The notes: a model not told the origin generated them from the letters alone. A stretch of 64,000 nt of DNA from Struthio camelus (GCF_040807025.1 NC_090956.1:4142517-4206516); one strand, 5' to 3'. Positions 1 through 14,479 are shown, numbered from the stretch's first letter. A program made the numbers and translations.

Positions 1-1844
1 AGAAATACTCCCTTGTGCTCCACAGAGATGCTGGAAGACTCCTCTGAACAGGCACATCGACTTGAAAGGCCGCAGGCAGATCCAAGCTCTCTGCCCATCT
101 TTCAGGCTGGCCAGACACAGATGAAGCTTGTTTGGAAACACTGTCAGCTCCATGGTGTGCCTGAACCCATGCACCTTGCCTCCGCCAGGCACATGAGCTC
201 AGTGAGCACTACATCAGTGCAGCCACCAGCTCCCGGCTGCAGCGGTCTCATGCCCAGAAGAGTATGAGGTTGGATTGGTCTACCACGCTACAGCCATGTC
301 CTATATTTACCCTGTCTGTACCTTATGCCTATAACTGAGGCCTCACACCTGTTCTGCTTTATATCCCCCTGAGCAGGTCTGCAGATCTTCCCAAAGACTA
401 AGGAGGTAGCCAGAGGGCATTTTACAGTCTTTGACCACTGGCCGGCTCAGCAAACCGTACAAAATGGTAGGCTTTTTGGCCAAAAAAAGACAGCTCCAAG
501 GAACAAATTAACAGGCCAACTCCCAACAGGCGCTCACGGCTGTTGTTGGGCAAGGAGACAACATGGAAACAATCAGAGCTCTGTTTCGCTGCCACTCACA
601 AGGAGCAGCCGAGGAGCCGGCTGCCACTCAAGCTCCACCAGTTGGCCTGAAACACCTTCAAGGCCGATGCAAGGAGCTGGCCTCGCTGCCTGGGCACCGC
701 AGCTGGGGAGGTTTGGGCTGGGCCCTGTTCAAAGGCTCGCTGCGCGTTTTCCCATCGCCACTTCCCAGCTGCACAGCCCACAGGGAAACAACCGGGAGAG
801 CCGCACACAGATGGCTGGGGAGACAAGAGGGAAAGAGATACGCATCGAGAGAATGAACAAGTACCAGCTGATGGGGAGTCAGAGCAACAGAGAAGTGGCC
901 CCAGGGGGAACGGCGCTTTGAATGCCAGCCATTGCCAGAAGACAAAGGCTGGGAAGAACATGCAAGGTTGCAGAAGCCTTCCCCCCCTGCCCCAGGGCAG
1001 AGCAGTGAAGCATTTTCTTGCTAACCCCTATGCAACCAGCTCCCAACTTCCTCCTGCACTCCCAGGTGATTTACAGAGGAGCTCAGGGAGAGGAGAGGAT
1101 GCTGGCACCCTGTGGGCCCCTGCAGTCAGCGCCCGGGTAACTCGCAGCCCGTTCCTCGCAGCATCTCCTCTGGGAGAAGTGTTTCAGCCCACAGCGGAGA
1201 GGAAGAGCCTGGCGCTGGCTGAGCCTCAGGAGGCTTCTCCATCGCCTGAGCTCGCCTCCCATGACTTCACCCCCTGCACCGGTGCATCCCTCATGGTCAA
1301 ACACTGGTCTGCACAATGCATTAACAGGCTGTGCAAGCAAAACTTCCCCTTCCTCCACACATCTGCTCAGTCCATAATCCCCACTGTCCCTCCCCTAATG
1401 GGAAAGTGGCCAGAAAAGGGAACCAAAACCCTAATTATATCCCAGTAGTCCACAGCACCCTGGTGATCTGTTATGACTTTATTGATGGAGTTGCAACAGG
1501 GCTGATGAAATAAGGATGAAACTGCCAAGACTCCGCTTGTTCCAAATACCCTCCCTTTCTCCCCAGCTGCAGCTGCAACTGATGGAAATCCTACGTTCGC
1601 TCAGGATGCTGTGGGGATGCACCTAAAATCAATGGGCGCCCCTGCCCTTCTGCAGCTCCTCTCCCCGGTGAGGTGCCCCGAGCCTTTCTCCAGCTCACCT
1701 GCAGGACACCGTCGCCAGCCCCCGGGGCAGAGCCCAAAGCCCCACACGCGGCATCAGTACAAGCAATATTATCATAAAGCCTCAGACAAACAAGCTTTTG
1801 GATCATGCCGGAAGAGGTGACGGGTAAACGTTAAGTTGTCGTGC

Positions 1845-1873
1845 AGGTGACTTACCTATAGGTAACTTCACCT
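1845..1873. repeat. Short imperfect inverted repeat around TATA
   Basis: Arms AGGTGA-CTTACC and GGTAAC-TTCACCT flank a TATA centre. TTACC pairs with GGTAA and AGGTGA with TCACCT, with a small C versus CT internal mismatch. The left arm overlaps an E-box (CAGGTG). The hairpin is too short and open for a microRNA precursor; it may be a protein-binding palindrome or chance. Confidence 0.45.
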
Positions 1874-2524
1874 TTCAGCAAAACTGACTGGCTGGTTTTA
1901 TTTTCTTGCCTATTTGCAATCAGGATTTAATGACTGCAGGGAAAAAATCGTTAAGTGCAGTTCAGGTTTCCAACAGGCAGGACAAATGTGGAACATAACA
2001 AGTAAACAGCAGTACAAATAAAGAAATCTTGCAAAATACATATTTGAAAAAATACATTTGCGCACTGTTACCTAGTCTGGAATGAGGGACAAGCAGTATC
2101 TGCTGGCATTTTTGTTTTACCACCTTACTGATCTTGCAGCTCACAGTATCTCTATTAGCGAGAGCAATAATGAAACCTGCTTAGAAATTTTTATCTTTAC
2201 CAGAAATTTCTCAAACAAAAGCAACAAAAGCTGGAAGACTATAATGAAAACCTTGCATTTGGAAACCCAGAGCAAAGCTGTTTATAAAACGCTGTTGAAG
2301 ACATTGGTTTGTCTCCACGCAAGTTTTAACCTGACAATGTCCCTTTTACATAGACTCTAAAACTGATGAATAATGCATGTCTGGGGTAAATCAGAAATAT
2401 AATATTCACTAATGGTTACCATAACAGAGAAACACGGACCATGAATAAGTAATTTATTAACCCCGAACCACGTTGCTGCTGGAACAGAGTACACACCTCG
2501 GCTGTGGGCACCCAAAGCATAGGT

Positions 2525-3330
2525 GAAAAGTTTGCTCTTGAACCGAAGCCAGAGCACGCCGAGGCGGCGCGAGCCGAGCCAGCCTCGCGCACGGGACGCG
2601 GTCCTCGCGGCTGAGACCCCTCACTCTCATCACACCTCCGAGACCTCACTGCCAGCAGAAAACCAGTTTCTCCCAGCCTCCAGGGCAGCAGCCAGATGCT
2701 GGAGCAGGGAAAAAGCCTTCCGCCAGCGAGGCTGGAGGGCGACGGCCGGGCCGCGAAGCCGTGCTCCCCCTTCCTCCTCCTCGGCAGGAGAGGACAGAGG
2801 CCCGCGGAGCTGCTCTGCCCCTGCTGCCGTCCCCGCGGCCAGCGCCGAGCGGCGGACGTGGGAATGGAGGAGCGCTCCCAGAGCCCGGCCGCCTGTGGGA
2901 AGCCCACAACCCCGGCGCTCGCCTTCGGCCCTGGCCGCCTTCTCAGGCATGCCAAAATTTGGCCGGAGCCTCTTTTCGCAGCTCCCCCCCTCCCCATCCT
3001 TTCCCCAAGGCTGGAATCCTGCCTAATTGCGTATTTATTTATTTCTGCATTTTCCCAGCTCTTCACGCACACTGGAGCAGGGTGAGGAGGGGGGAAGCAG
3101 ACGCCGGCTCCCAAGACAGACCCGAAAAAGCTCGGAGCGGGGCTGCACCCTCGGCTCCCCGGAGAAACGGGGCGGAAGCTGGAAACGGCGCTGCCGGCGG
3201 GGACGGGAAGGAGGCAGGGGGAGCGGGGGCAGGACAGGGCGACGGAGGAGAGCTTGCGCGGCGTCGCCCACCCCCTTGGCTTTTGTGTGCTCGCTCGGGG
3301 AAAATTAAAAATAGCTGTGTCCAAAGAGCG
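2525..3330. promoter_or_regulatory. Intronic CpG-rich block
   Basis: CpG-dense DNA within MPRIP intron 3 stands out against AT-richer sequence on the left (1800-2500). It could be an alternative promoter or enhancer. No first exon with an ATG and a matching donor was identified. Confidence 0.4.
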
Positions 3331-6164
3331 GCTGTGAGTGCCACAGAGAGCGTGTTGAGAGGAGGCAGCTGCAACCTATTTGCTGCCCCCGGTAATCAGC
3401 CCTTTGGCGTGCCGGTCCTCTCCTGCACCCCCCAACGCACACACGCTTCCCCTTCCTCCCCTGCCAGAAGACGCCGTCGCGTTTCTCTTATTCACATATG
3501 TCATGTCAACAATCAATGAATGTAGGAGCTCTTTGCAAAAAAAAAAAAAAAGTGGGATTTGCTTTGATTTTCAGAGCAGCTTTGTTTTGCTCAATTCACA
3601 TCCTCTTCCTCCTCCTCTTCGAGCCCTTATGGAGGCGAGCTGCATTTTGCAGCAAACCCCACTGTGCCAGGCCCGGCTATCACCCGACTGGCCGCCCCTG
3701 TGCGCCCGGCAGAGGCAGCACCCTCGGGTCCATGCCGGCCAAAAGTGATGTCATTTCTTCCCGGGCTTCCTTCTAACAATGGGAAAATGGGAGCTATTGC
3801 CCAGAGTTACTCAGCCCGTAGTCCACAGCCTACCGGTGGTCCTGGCAGACCTCTGACGGTGGCTCACGACGGGGCTGGTAAGAATTAAGAATAATCACAT
3901 CTGCACCCGTAACCCATGCAGCTGGCAGGTAGGCGCCCGCGAGCTGGCGCCTCTTGGCATCTGCCAGCTCTTTTGACACCCCCCCTTTCCCCAGCGCCAG
4001 ACAATAGCAGGATATAAAATAGGGTTTTGCTGGTCACTTGGGTGCTCAGCCCCTCCAACAAGCGGAGGTGGCTGTAGGATCATTCAAAGATGGGCAAACG
4101 CCGTCTGAGGGCCCCAACACCCAGGACCCCTCGGCAGCTGCCTGCCGGAATTGCATCCGGAGGACTACAGCTGAGCTCCTATTTCTGATTTATTTCAACC
4201 TCTCTGTTAGAAAAACAGGAAAAAAAACAAAAAGGCAACTGGAGCAACTGCCCACCATGTAGTAAACATCAGTGCTACCATCTGGCACTTGCTGCTACGC
4301 GGCAGTGGAGTTTGGGGCCGTTACTCCAGAGCACTGTATTTTGTTAGATGTTTATAGTGCGGTAGGACCTAGATGAAAACCAGGTCCAAGCCACTGCGCT
4401 GCAAAGAGGGTGGAAATACCAGTGCGGGCCCGAGGAGCTCACGTGAGGGTAATTGTGCATGCAGCAATTATTTGTGTCATTTCGCTATCGGCTCTGACAT
4501 CTTCACTCGGAGCTACATGCCATTAGAGGTGGGTTTGAGTTTTCATTAACGCTGCAAAGCATATCACAATTTTTGTTTTATAGAGTGCTTGCAATTACGC
4601 TGATGGCCGCAGGGATAAAGCCCAGGTTTCCAGAAGTGACGAAGAAGAGACTCCAGCTACTGCCAGTACCTGTTTTACTATCTTCTATAAACCAGGTAGA
4701 TGCAGTTTCAAATCTAGCTTGTTTCTCTTGCTGCTCTTGTTCACCTCTTCTAATCAAACTGCTTTGTTAGTTCTCAAGAGATGGAGGAGTAGCCGGAAAG
4801 CGAAAAGGACAGGTCCAATCTGATGTTGTTTCTCCTGACACTGTAGGAGTGATTCCAGCCTTGAAACTTGCCCTACCGATGGCAATAAAGGCTGTATTGT
4901 TTTGGGGAAGGAAGCACCTTGGCCAGGTCATCAAAGCTTCCTGTAAATTAGGAGGCTGTGGGATAACTCACGCTCTCCCAATTCCAGATTTTGTCCTCTT
5001 GCCTTTCGTTAACTCCCTTAACCTCCCACGATGGATTGCTTCAGATCAGGGCATTTCCCAAGCTACTTGTGCAAGCGCTAAATGTCCCTCTCGGTGGGCA
5101 GGAAAGCAAACGCTAACTTCTTCCACCCACGTGAGAGAAGGTGAAAAAGCGCGACAGAAGCGGCCAGGTTAATCCATCTAAGCTCATATGAAGCCCAGGC
5201 AGTTTAGCGGTCCCAGCGATGCAATCCCTGGCCAGGAAATCTCAGGATACGGACCCAGGGTGTGGGGACTAGTATCAGAGTAATCCTTAGGGAAAGTGCC
5301 GCTACCGCTCCCAACACGGTCAGCCAGCAAGGATCCACCCTTTTGCACCGCAGGGGTAGGGATTTACTTCCCAAAACAACACATTAAACTAAACCAAACC
5401 CAGTAAAATAAAAGGTAGGGAACCGTTCACCAAAACGAAAGTGCCCATCGATGTCTTGGCACCGGACCCTACCTCCAGTAGTGGCTTGAGCCAGATGCTT
5501 CAAGCAGAGAAGGAAATACACAAAACCCCTCAGAGATGCAGTCGTGGAATATCCACACCTAACCCCAGTAACCAAAAAGAGGCTGGATCTCCAGTAAGCA
5601 AGATATCAGCAGTCTTTCCAACATTGTAACAAAGTTCTGGATATGCTTCCAACCCTTTCAAAGCCTGTTAGGTCCCAGGGGGACCATACTTGAGGGAATG
5701 AGTGCCCAGGGCTCTCAAAAGGCTCACGGCATTTTTTTTCCCCCAAAAGCATTACTGAAAGTGAAACATGACGAATTCAAAGCGCTCCAAGCTCTTGTCT
5801 GGGACCACCAGCGCTTGCCGTCTCTACGTCTTCCGTAGCGCGATCATCGGGCGTGCTGTGTCCCGTCTCCTTTGCGCTCTGCCTCCAGGAAGCCCTGTCC
5901 TTCTAAGCCTTCTCGGAGGAAAAAGGATTGCTGCTTCCCTGATTATTCCCAATACTTGCCTATTTTTACTACGTTATTTTTGAGGTACGTACTCAATAGC
6001 CCAGGCAGAACCTCACTACAGATCATTTTCCATCCTTTTCCCCACTAAACTGGTTATTTTCCCTGCTCTTCTGACCGCTGCTGCCCATCAAACCAACACC
6101 ACACTTCCACAGCTGGCTTAAATCCAGCGTGACCTGCCGTTCCTGCCAGAAGGAGAGGTCTTGC

Positions 6165-6560
6165 CCTTCCGTCCGCACGGCCCTGCCCCGTAAGCCCGGC
6201 CCGCGCGGAGCGAGGACACAACGCGGCGGCGACAGGCCGGGCACGTAACGCCCTCGGCGTCGCAGGAGCCGCTCGCGCTGGCAGGGGCAGCGAGCCCGCG
6301 GCAGCGCTCGCCTCGGGCGGGGGGTGAAGCACCCGGGGGCCGCGCACGGGAGCCGTTTGGGGCCCAACTCAACTGGGGAAGCCAGGAAGAAGGCCGCCTC
6401 GCTGCGAGACGTAAAACGAGAACCAGGCCACGGATAACAGCTCCCTGCGGCCGGGAGGCCGGCGGGCCCTGGGAATCGCTCTGCCGCGGTCTGGTCCTTT
6501 CTCGCTGCCGCTCCGGTCGAGCTCTTTTTGTTCCGGCTTGTTTTAAATTTGAAACATGCT
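6165..6560. promoter_or_regulatory. Intronic CpG island
   Basis: About 400 bases with dense CpG (many GCGC, CGGC and CGCG words), bounded by ordinary intronic DNA, in MPRIP intron 3. Function is unknown; candidate regulatory element. Confidence 0.4.
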
Positions 6561-6862
6561 TTGATTCAAGCCCAAAGCTTTTTATGTTAAACAGAAACTG
6601 AAAGTCTCGAAGATCTGGCAAACAGAGAGGACAGCAGAATTGTGTCCGCGGGGGGGGAAAAGCAGCGGACGAGGGAAACTCGGCAAGCCTGGCGCTCCCC
6701 CGGAGGCGCGGGGGCAGGGGAAGTTTGGAAGTGCTTAAACGGCGAAACGCGTGGAAAAAGTAAGGACAGGCAGGCCAGGATGTTTAAGGTTCGTTTTTAA
6801 TCCCTGCCAATGAATTTTCCATCCTGTGCCAAGACTGAAGTGAACTGCTTTGATCTAAAAAG

Positions 6863-6885
6863 AAAAAAAAAAGGGGGGGGGGGGG
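6863..6885. repeat. A10-G13 homopolymer junction
   Basis: A ten-base A run is followed directly by thirteen G. The antisense strand is all pyrimidine. Such runs are length-unstable and prone to sequencing error. Confidence 0.85.
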
Positions 6886-8588
6886 AAGAAAAAACACACA
6901 GATTCTTGGCTTCCTAAAACAATATAGATGACAAAGGAGGAAACTACGAATAAAATTAACACAGCGCAGCTCTGCTGACAGGGACATTTTAAAATCTGCC
7001 CCTTTCGTTTGAATAAAAAGGAATTTGGAGGGGGGTTGATTGGGAAATAATAATTATGAACGTCTACACAATGCGGCATCTGTGGGCGTGTATTCCTCCC
7101 TCGTTCGAGATCTCCCACCAGCAGCCACCACCGTTCATGCGTCTTCTTGCACGTTTATCAATTCCCTTGAATTTCAATTCCCCCTTAATTTCTCCTGGGG
7201 CAGGGGCAGGGGAACGATGCCTCGGGCGGCGCGTGGGGCTCCAGATGTGACCCCAGCAGCCCTTTGCTGTGTGCCAGACCTCCCACTTCCGAGCTGGCCT
7301 CTGCTCTTCTATTTATATATCCATCCCAGTGGTCCGTTTGCTTTCCTAACCATTGCCAGACGCTGAGCTGGCCTTGGTTTTTTATTCCCGCTCTGGTCCC
7401 TTCAGATCCCATCTCCCGCCTGACCTCCCAGTCATCGGCAGCCTTGAGCAGAGATGTCCGCTCGATTGTATTTACGTTAACGCTCTTACAAATGGCCTGA
7501 TTTATGAGCCGAACTACTGTGCTGTGATCCAGGACGCGGACCCGGCCGGGACCGACGGCCCACGCCCGAGCTCCTCGTGTAGGAAAGGCTCCTGCGCTGG
7601 AGTAAAAAGCATCCCGCAGCCCGCGAGCCATCTGCAAAGCCGGCGCCAAGGAAGCGCCCGCCAAACTGACGGGAGTAACAACTGCGCGAGTCGGGGATGG
7701 AAAGCTGGGAAAAAGGGCAGGCAGGTGAATCCGTTTCTGCACAAGGGAGCCCGCAAGCGAGAGCGGCACGAAAACCTGCAAGTGGGAACCTATGCAAAAA
7801 TAGCCCAGTCTAGTTATCCCTACAGACCCCTCCGTATGCATGAGCAAATCCAGTCCGCGGAGGCGGCCAGTTGTTGGTGTAAGCATCCTCTCAGACATCC
7901 CCGAGCAGCAGTCCTAACACACCCACGCGTTTGGAAGAAGCAAGAAAAGAAGGCGCTCTAGCGAATAAAGGCTGCGGCCGGGAGGCAGGGCTCATGCCCC
8001 GTCGCACCTTCCCGCGCTTAACCCCTGGCTACAGAGAGGCTAGTCACAGCTAGGCCGGTTTATTTGGGAGAAAGAGGCTACCTCACGCTCAGGGATGCTC
8101 CTCCTGGTCCTCGGAGGAAGAGCTGGAAAAGCCCACGTGGAAGGTGCTTTCACGTCGGCGTTAGGGAACTAACCGCATCCCGAGCTACATGCAACACCAG
8201 GCCCGCTAGCACGTTTAAGATGCTCCCAGGTGAGACCACCCCGAGGAAGGATGCCGGCCGCCTCTACCCTTGCTAGAGGCAAAGTGCTGCCGTAAATACC
8301 AAACTCGTGCAAATCTCCACGCACGGGAAGCGGCACAGGGATAAAATGAGGCACTGGGATTAGGCCTGGCCCACGGACACGTAACAAGTCGTTCAGAACC
8401 GGGCTGGAAACCAGAGCCTCTTCTCCAACTCTGCTCTAGCCACGAGGCTCGATCCGTCCCCAGGCCGCGTCGAGGCCGTGACCTACTCGCAGGTCTGAGG
8501 AGGGAAAGGAGGGAGGCGAGCTCCATCCCTGCGAAACCCCTCCTGCAACACCCACTGCCTTTCAGCTGCGTTCCCATGCAGCACGGCT

Positions 8589-8598
8589 CTATTTATAG
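8589..8598. promoter_or_regulatory. Consensus MEF2 site
   Basis: CTATTTATAG fits the MEF2 consensus YTA(A/T)4TAR exactly, within MPRIP intron 3. MPRIP acts in contractile cells, so an intronic muscle enhancer is conceivable, but a 10-bp match alone is weak. Confidence 0.3.
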
Positions 8599-11500
8599 AG
8601 ATCGAGGCAGCTAATTATAGATAGCAGCAATCAAAACAAAAGGAGGCAAATGCTTTGCAATCTAATTGTGCTTGCCACTCGCACAGCCTGGACGCAGTCC
8701 ACCTTTCCGGCTCCATCGTCTTCCCCGGCGCTATTTTTGTGGCAGCTCCCATATACCCCCGCCAAAACCTCCCGGATCACCTCGGCACGGCGGTGCCGGG
8801 CTGCTCTGCCCGATGCAGACAGCGGCGCTTTCACTAGGGACCCACAGAGGGTTTTACCAGGAGGCTTTAGACCTTATAGTGTGGGACAAAGTCAGAGGGT
8901 GCCAGCCTTCAACACCAGTTCGGGCATTTCTCCCTGGAAAAAACGCGCTCGGATGCAGCCCACAGACAGGGCAGCAGCTGGGACAGTTTTGCACACATCC
9001 TGGCACGGGTCCTTTTCCTTCGCCTCGAGTTACTGCGCATATCCCCTCCCAGGCAAGGCAGAGCCGTCTCCCTGCAGCCCAGGGACTTTGTCCTCTCTGG
9101 CTTCACTTCTCCTAAGGTACCAAAGGTCTAAACTACTCTTGGGTGACTCTTCCACCACCAAAACAAGTCTCTGGACACATTTACTGAACGCTGCAAAAAA
9201 CAACGGAGCGCCAGCACTCGCAGCGCTGCTTTGCCAGGGGCTGGGGAGCACGCGGGGGCAAACGCCTTCGGGCTCTCGCGATGGCAGCGGCTCTTCCCCT
9301 GCGCCTCCCCCCAGCTCGCCGGCAGCAACGCGCCCTCTCTTCTGCCTTCCCTCCACCGCACACAAAAGTGGTTTCACCACCCTCCAGCTGCCATGCAAAA
9401 ACGTCAGCCCCTTTACATCATCCGGCCCAGCACGGAGGTTTATAAAATGACACAAATGAGCTACCACCGAGGGGTAATCGCAGCGGCTGCTGCAGCACAG
9501 GAACGCAGCGCAGAGCCATCGCATACGTGAGCCCCCCCCCGCCGCTGCAGGGCTGGCGGAGAGGGCGGGCGCTTCGAGCCGCGCAACCCCTGCATCCACC
9601 AAAGTTTGGGACCGAGGAATTTCTGCACGTCTGAGCAAGCTCAGCTTACCCAGGGCTGCTGCAGAGCTGGGAACAGCCTGCTGGCAAGTTCCCCAAATAG
9701 CTTTAGTTTTAGGTAGAGGGGGAAGGGGCGAGGGGGAGCATTTTGCTTCAGTTTCCCAGAGTCCAGGCAACCTCTGTTTGTGTTGATCCCTGCATTAAGG
9801 CCAGGGCTGTTTGCAAGAACAATATCCGGCTTGAAAGAAGGGAGCCACAAGAGACCCCAGCGCAGCGAGTTTGGCAGGGCTCAGGCCAGGTCCGAGGAGA
9901 CGGCTGTCCATAGCACCAAAAACTGAACAGAAAAATCAGTATCATAAAAAGCAAGCTCCCCACAGAGCCCGAGGAGCGGACAGGGCACGCAGACTAAGAG
10001 GCAAGCTCATTCATTAAGCTCACGGTGGTGTGGGAAAACCTAAGCCTCGCTCTTTTCTGCGAGCAGGAAGGGACAAGGACCCTCGGCGCCGTTCCCCCGT
10101 GGCGAGCGCGGGGACGCAGCCTGCCAGCGCTCTCCCCGGCCGGCCGGCCAAGCCGCGGTGGGAGCACGGGGGCGCGAGGCAGAGGCACACGGCAGCCCCT
10201 GGCCGCTCAGATGCGAAGCCGCCTGCCTGGCACGAGTGGGATCTCGCTGGTAATTAGTGCACCGAAAATGAGCTCCCTGCCATTGCTGTGCTGAGTTGTT
10301 CCAGGGCTCTGCAGCACCACCTGAACTGGCTACCGGAGAGCAGAACCGTACCCGACTACGTGTGCAGCAGGGACGGCGTGGTCCAGGTGCTGCTGCCATG
10401 CCAGCCAGCCCTTCCACATCCTGCCGGGGGCCGAAGGGGCTCTGCCCCGCACAGACGCGCTCCCAGCCTCTCCCATGCAAGCAGCACCCTCCAGCACCCA
10501 AGCACCTCCCGCTCGCTCGCAGCAACGTGCGGGCCTCCTCTGCAAGCCTTCTCCCAAGAGAGGCAGCCTTGGGGCTGCTCTGCCATAGCGGGAGCATCTG
10601 CCCTCCTGCACCCCAACCCAGCATTGCTGCTTTGCAGTGGTAAAAATAAATCCACCCGGCGCTCGGCATGCTCCACCTACAGCGGCAGGGTCCTGCTGGG
10701 GCAGAGGAGCTGACCTGCAGGAGCTGCTTCTCCAAGGAAGGTGCCAACAGGAACAGATATCGGAGCTGGAAGAGGAACATGATGTCCCAGAGACTACCCA
10801 GTCGGGGAGGGCAGCACTACTGCCCCAGGGCAGTGAGCAGCCCGGCCCGGGGCCACCGCCGTGCGCGGGCACTGCTGTTGCATGGTGGCAGCCTCTCGGA
10901 GAGAAACTCAGCAGTGCATCTGGAAGAAGTCAGCAGGAGCCTGGTGGGTGCAGGCGCCGAGGCCTGGCGGGTGCCGAGGTTTGGGATCTCTTCACCCGCA
11001 GATACGCACGCTCGCACTGCTGCAACCCTGGGTCTCGGCCAGAGGAACCGGCAGCCACAGGGCTGGGCAGGTGATGCTTGGGAAACATGTTGTGGTCCCT
11101 GCGGCACTGATAACTTGGTCCCGTGATCCCTGGCCCTCCAGGGTAGAGGCTGAACTCCCCTGAACCAGGGAAACAGAGATGTCAACACCCGGAGGCCGTG
11201 CCGGGGCTGCCAGCAAGCTGGCCCTCCAGGCCCACAGCGGAGGGTTGCTTCCTCATGCTTCCTAGCCTGCGATTTCCAACCAGAAATGCCTTGCCGTTCA
11301 GAGCTGGTTTGCTTTTCAGTGAAAATATGGAAGAGAAAGGAAGAAAAGCAGCTGAGGAGCGCGGAGCTTAGGGACCAGCGAGGAGACTCCCACGGGCAGC
11401 TTTCAGGAGCGGGGTCCTGTACTAGTGGGGGAGATGATGCCTGCTTGTCCTGTCTCCTGCAATTCCTTTCCATGCCCAAAATGCTCCAATTAGACACCAC

Positions 11501-12779
11501 GGCTCGATCCACCTCCTGACAAAAGGCTCAAGTGTCTGAGGTTGGCCAGTACCATGGCCACTGTGTACCAAAGCATGGACGTGTTTTGAGATACCACTAG
11601 TCCCTCCCAGGAAAGCCAAGGCTGGAGCCAGACCTAAAAACTCCCCCATATCACCCTAGTCTCCAACCCCACTGGGAGCATTAGCTCCTCACCTGTACAA
11701 CAGGAGGCAAAACATTTCCACCCAACTAAAGACCCAAGGAAAGGGGCACTCTCAGCAGGCTGGTTTTCCGGGTGGCCTCACCACTATTAGGGTTACTTGC
11801 AAAACCAGCGCACAGCAGAGCATGACTTCAAATCATTTAAAAAAAAAAAAAAAGAAGCAAGTGCAATACAGCCAGCACTTCAGTCGAACACGTCATGGCC
11901 TTCCTGGTCTATGGACTGCGGTTGCTCCTTCCCCAGCCTCACCTGGGGCCCTCCCCAGAGGGCTCCCTGCAAAGCCAACGGGTTGGGAAAGGGGCAGTGA
12001 AAACGCCTGGGAAGACCTGACATTCCTCTGTTTAATCAACCACACTCTCAACGTGTCCAAACCCAGCTGCTCGACACGAGGAACGTGCGCTTGCTTTGCC
12101 TCCCAGCTAGCCCAGTTGTCAGAGCGGTGGTGCCAAATCTCATTCTCCTCCGGAGACCTCTCTGCTTCTAAAATCAGTGCCTTCCCCATGCGCGCGCACA
12201 GGCCCCATCCAGCAGACAGGAGTCAGACGATATTTCGGGCTCTCCGTTGAAGGAGGAGATTCCAGGGTAGACGCCAGTTGGACCAACCCCAGCAATTTCC
12301 ACGAGCGGCCCAGGCCGGGGAACGGACCGTGAGAAGCACCAGAGCGCCGTGCCGAAGGCCTGGCACGGCTGGATCCGGTCGCCTGGCCCCAACATTAACC
12401 ACAGCCCTTCTCCCCGCTCTGCCCCAGCCAATTTTTGGGCCAGCGTCTCATTAGCTGCTGACCCCAGCTCAAAAACAGATGTGCCCTTTGCTCACGCAAA
12501 GCCTGCTAGGATGCACGTCGGGGGAGAGGTGGGAGGAAAAGGAGACAGCAACTGTCGACGGGTAAATAAATTCAGCTTCCTCGAAACAAGATGCGGGGTC
12601 TCCCTGCGCCAGGCGCGGGAGCGTCTCTGCCACCACCTTCAACACATCGGCTTCTCTCCCAATCCCACGCCTTCCTCCCCTCCCGCTTTTAATAAGAGCA
12701 GAAATTGCCAAACCCACAAAATTAATGTCTAACAGGTTCAAGTCAGAGCAATTCAATCCACCCTTACAACTGCTTGGGA

Positions 12780-13200
12780 GGTCTCAGGCCAGCTGCCGAC
12801 CGGCTCCCGGCACGCTGCAGAGGCCTCCCCTCCTCGGAGGCCCTCCGCGCGCGGGGCGCCCCTCGGCCCCGCGCGATGCCCTGGGGAGCACGCGAGCAAG
12901 GGGCACTGCGGGCTCCATCCATCCGTCCCCGTGTAGGCAGGGAGAAGGGCCTCGGGGGCAACAGGAGAGGCTGCAAAGTGGATCCCGCTTGCCAAAAAAA
13001 GAAAAAGGAAGAAGAAAAACCCCAACAAAAACAACAAGAAACAAAGCAAGTTGCTGGGCCAGGCTGGTGCCAAGGTGATGGAGAGCTGCAGACGCAGAAG
13101 CGTCACCCCAGGCGGGGAGCGGGGCCAGCGGCCGCGCACGGAGCCTCCTCCACTCTCTCAACCCCTTTCCTCTCCTTCCCAGCCCGGGCTGTGACCCGCC
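12780..13200. promoter_or_regulatory. Intronic GC/CpG-rich block with purine tract
   Basis: A CpG-rich stretch (12780-12960) is followed by a purine-rich A/G tract near 12995-13050 and further GC-rich DNA. It lies within MPRIP intron 3 and no exon is recognised. Confidence 0.3.
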
Positions 13201-14479
13201 GTGGCTGCAGACCCCAACGCACCACTGTTTCGCGACCCCTCCTGCAGCCAGGGAGGGGACAAGGCTCTGCTGCGGAGCCTGGAGAAAACTGGAAGGGACC
13301 AAAGGGGGAGGAAAACCCCCCCGATTTCTGCCTCGTTCCCTGTCGCGTGCAGGTGTGGGGTGGGATCTCAAGGAGATGGGAGTTCACAGCCTAACACCGC
13401 GCACCAGACCCGGGGCCGCTAATGGGCTTCAAGGTCCTGAGGTGCCTCTCAGGTCTCTGGGCATCTCCACAGCATTCCTCGGCGACCCGCAGCACGGGCC
13501 GTGAAATCTGGCAACCCTCTCTGCGGGGGTCAGGCGCCCTCCGCCCCATCCGCGTCCTGTTCCCGCACCTCTCACGCTTCCCGGGCAGGAAATCGGAGCT
13601 GCAGATAAACCTAGACATGCTCCACGCGCACCCAGCGAGACCCCAGTCTCGCCGAGCACGAGCTGAACGAAGTGCTTTGGGAGGAGAAACCATCGGAAAT
13701 GGTGTAGCATTCGTTTCCTTGGGAGGAGAAGCCCAAGGGCCCTCAGCTAATTCTGGCTGTGCACGCTTTATTCTGGCATAGGAGGGTTTATTCCACGTTT
13801 GGGAGCAGGCCAAGTTTGCTGGGAGCCGTGCCCCTGCTGCTGCGGGGTACGACCATCCACCCGAGGGACTCCACCGCCTGGTCAGCGCCCCAGGGGAGAC
13901 AGGAGCCTGCAAAGTCCTTTCCGGCTCAACCCAACAATTCTCCCAAGCCAGACAGCATTCATCTTCGCAAAGGGCTGAAGTCCCCCCCATGCCGGCAGGG
14001 CACAGCCATCATTTGCCCCGGCCACAAAGTCCGATTGCAAACCATTCCCCATCTCAGGGCAGTATATTTATTTCTCCTCCCACAGCTTTTCCTGCAAGTG
14101 GAGAAGAGCAGAACGGGAACCTGCCCAGCGTGCGAGACCCGCCGCGTGCGAGACCCGCGGGATACGCCAAAGCAAACAAAACCCAGGAGCGATCTGTCCC
14201 TCCCGGGGCCTGCTGGGATCTGAAAGCACAAACTCTGATTCACAGCAGGGACAGCAGGAGATAATACTCCTCTCTTGGTTTTGGGGCGCATCCAGAGGAG
14301 CTCAGCACCTCCCCAGATAGCTACAGCCCCGGCCGGCGAGTCAAGGTCTCCCTCGGAAAAGATCCTGGCAGGGGTGGGTTTATCAGCGACGGGGGCTCGA
14401 GTGGAAACTTCCATTGCGATGCACGCGGTTTAGCCCCAGGGGCCGGCAGAAAAGCTGCGCGCGAGTTATCTGACCTGCT

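Noticed and set aside
2416-3324. A 302-codon minus-strand frame in the first intronic CpG block
   Set aside because: It begins at a non-ATG codon, is low in hydrophobic order and is explained by GC-rich DNA with few stops; no domain seen.
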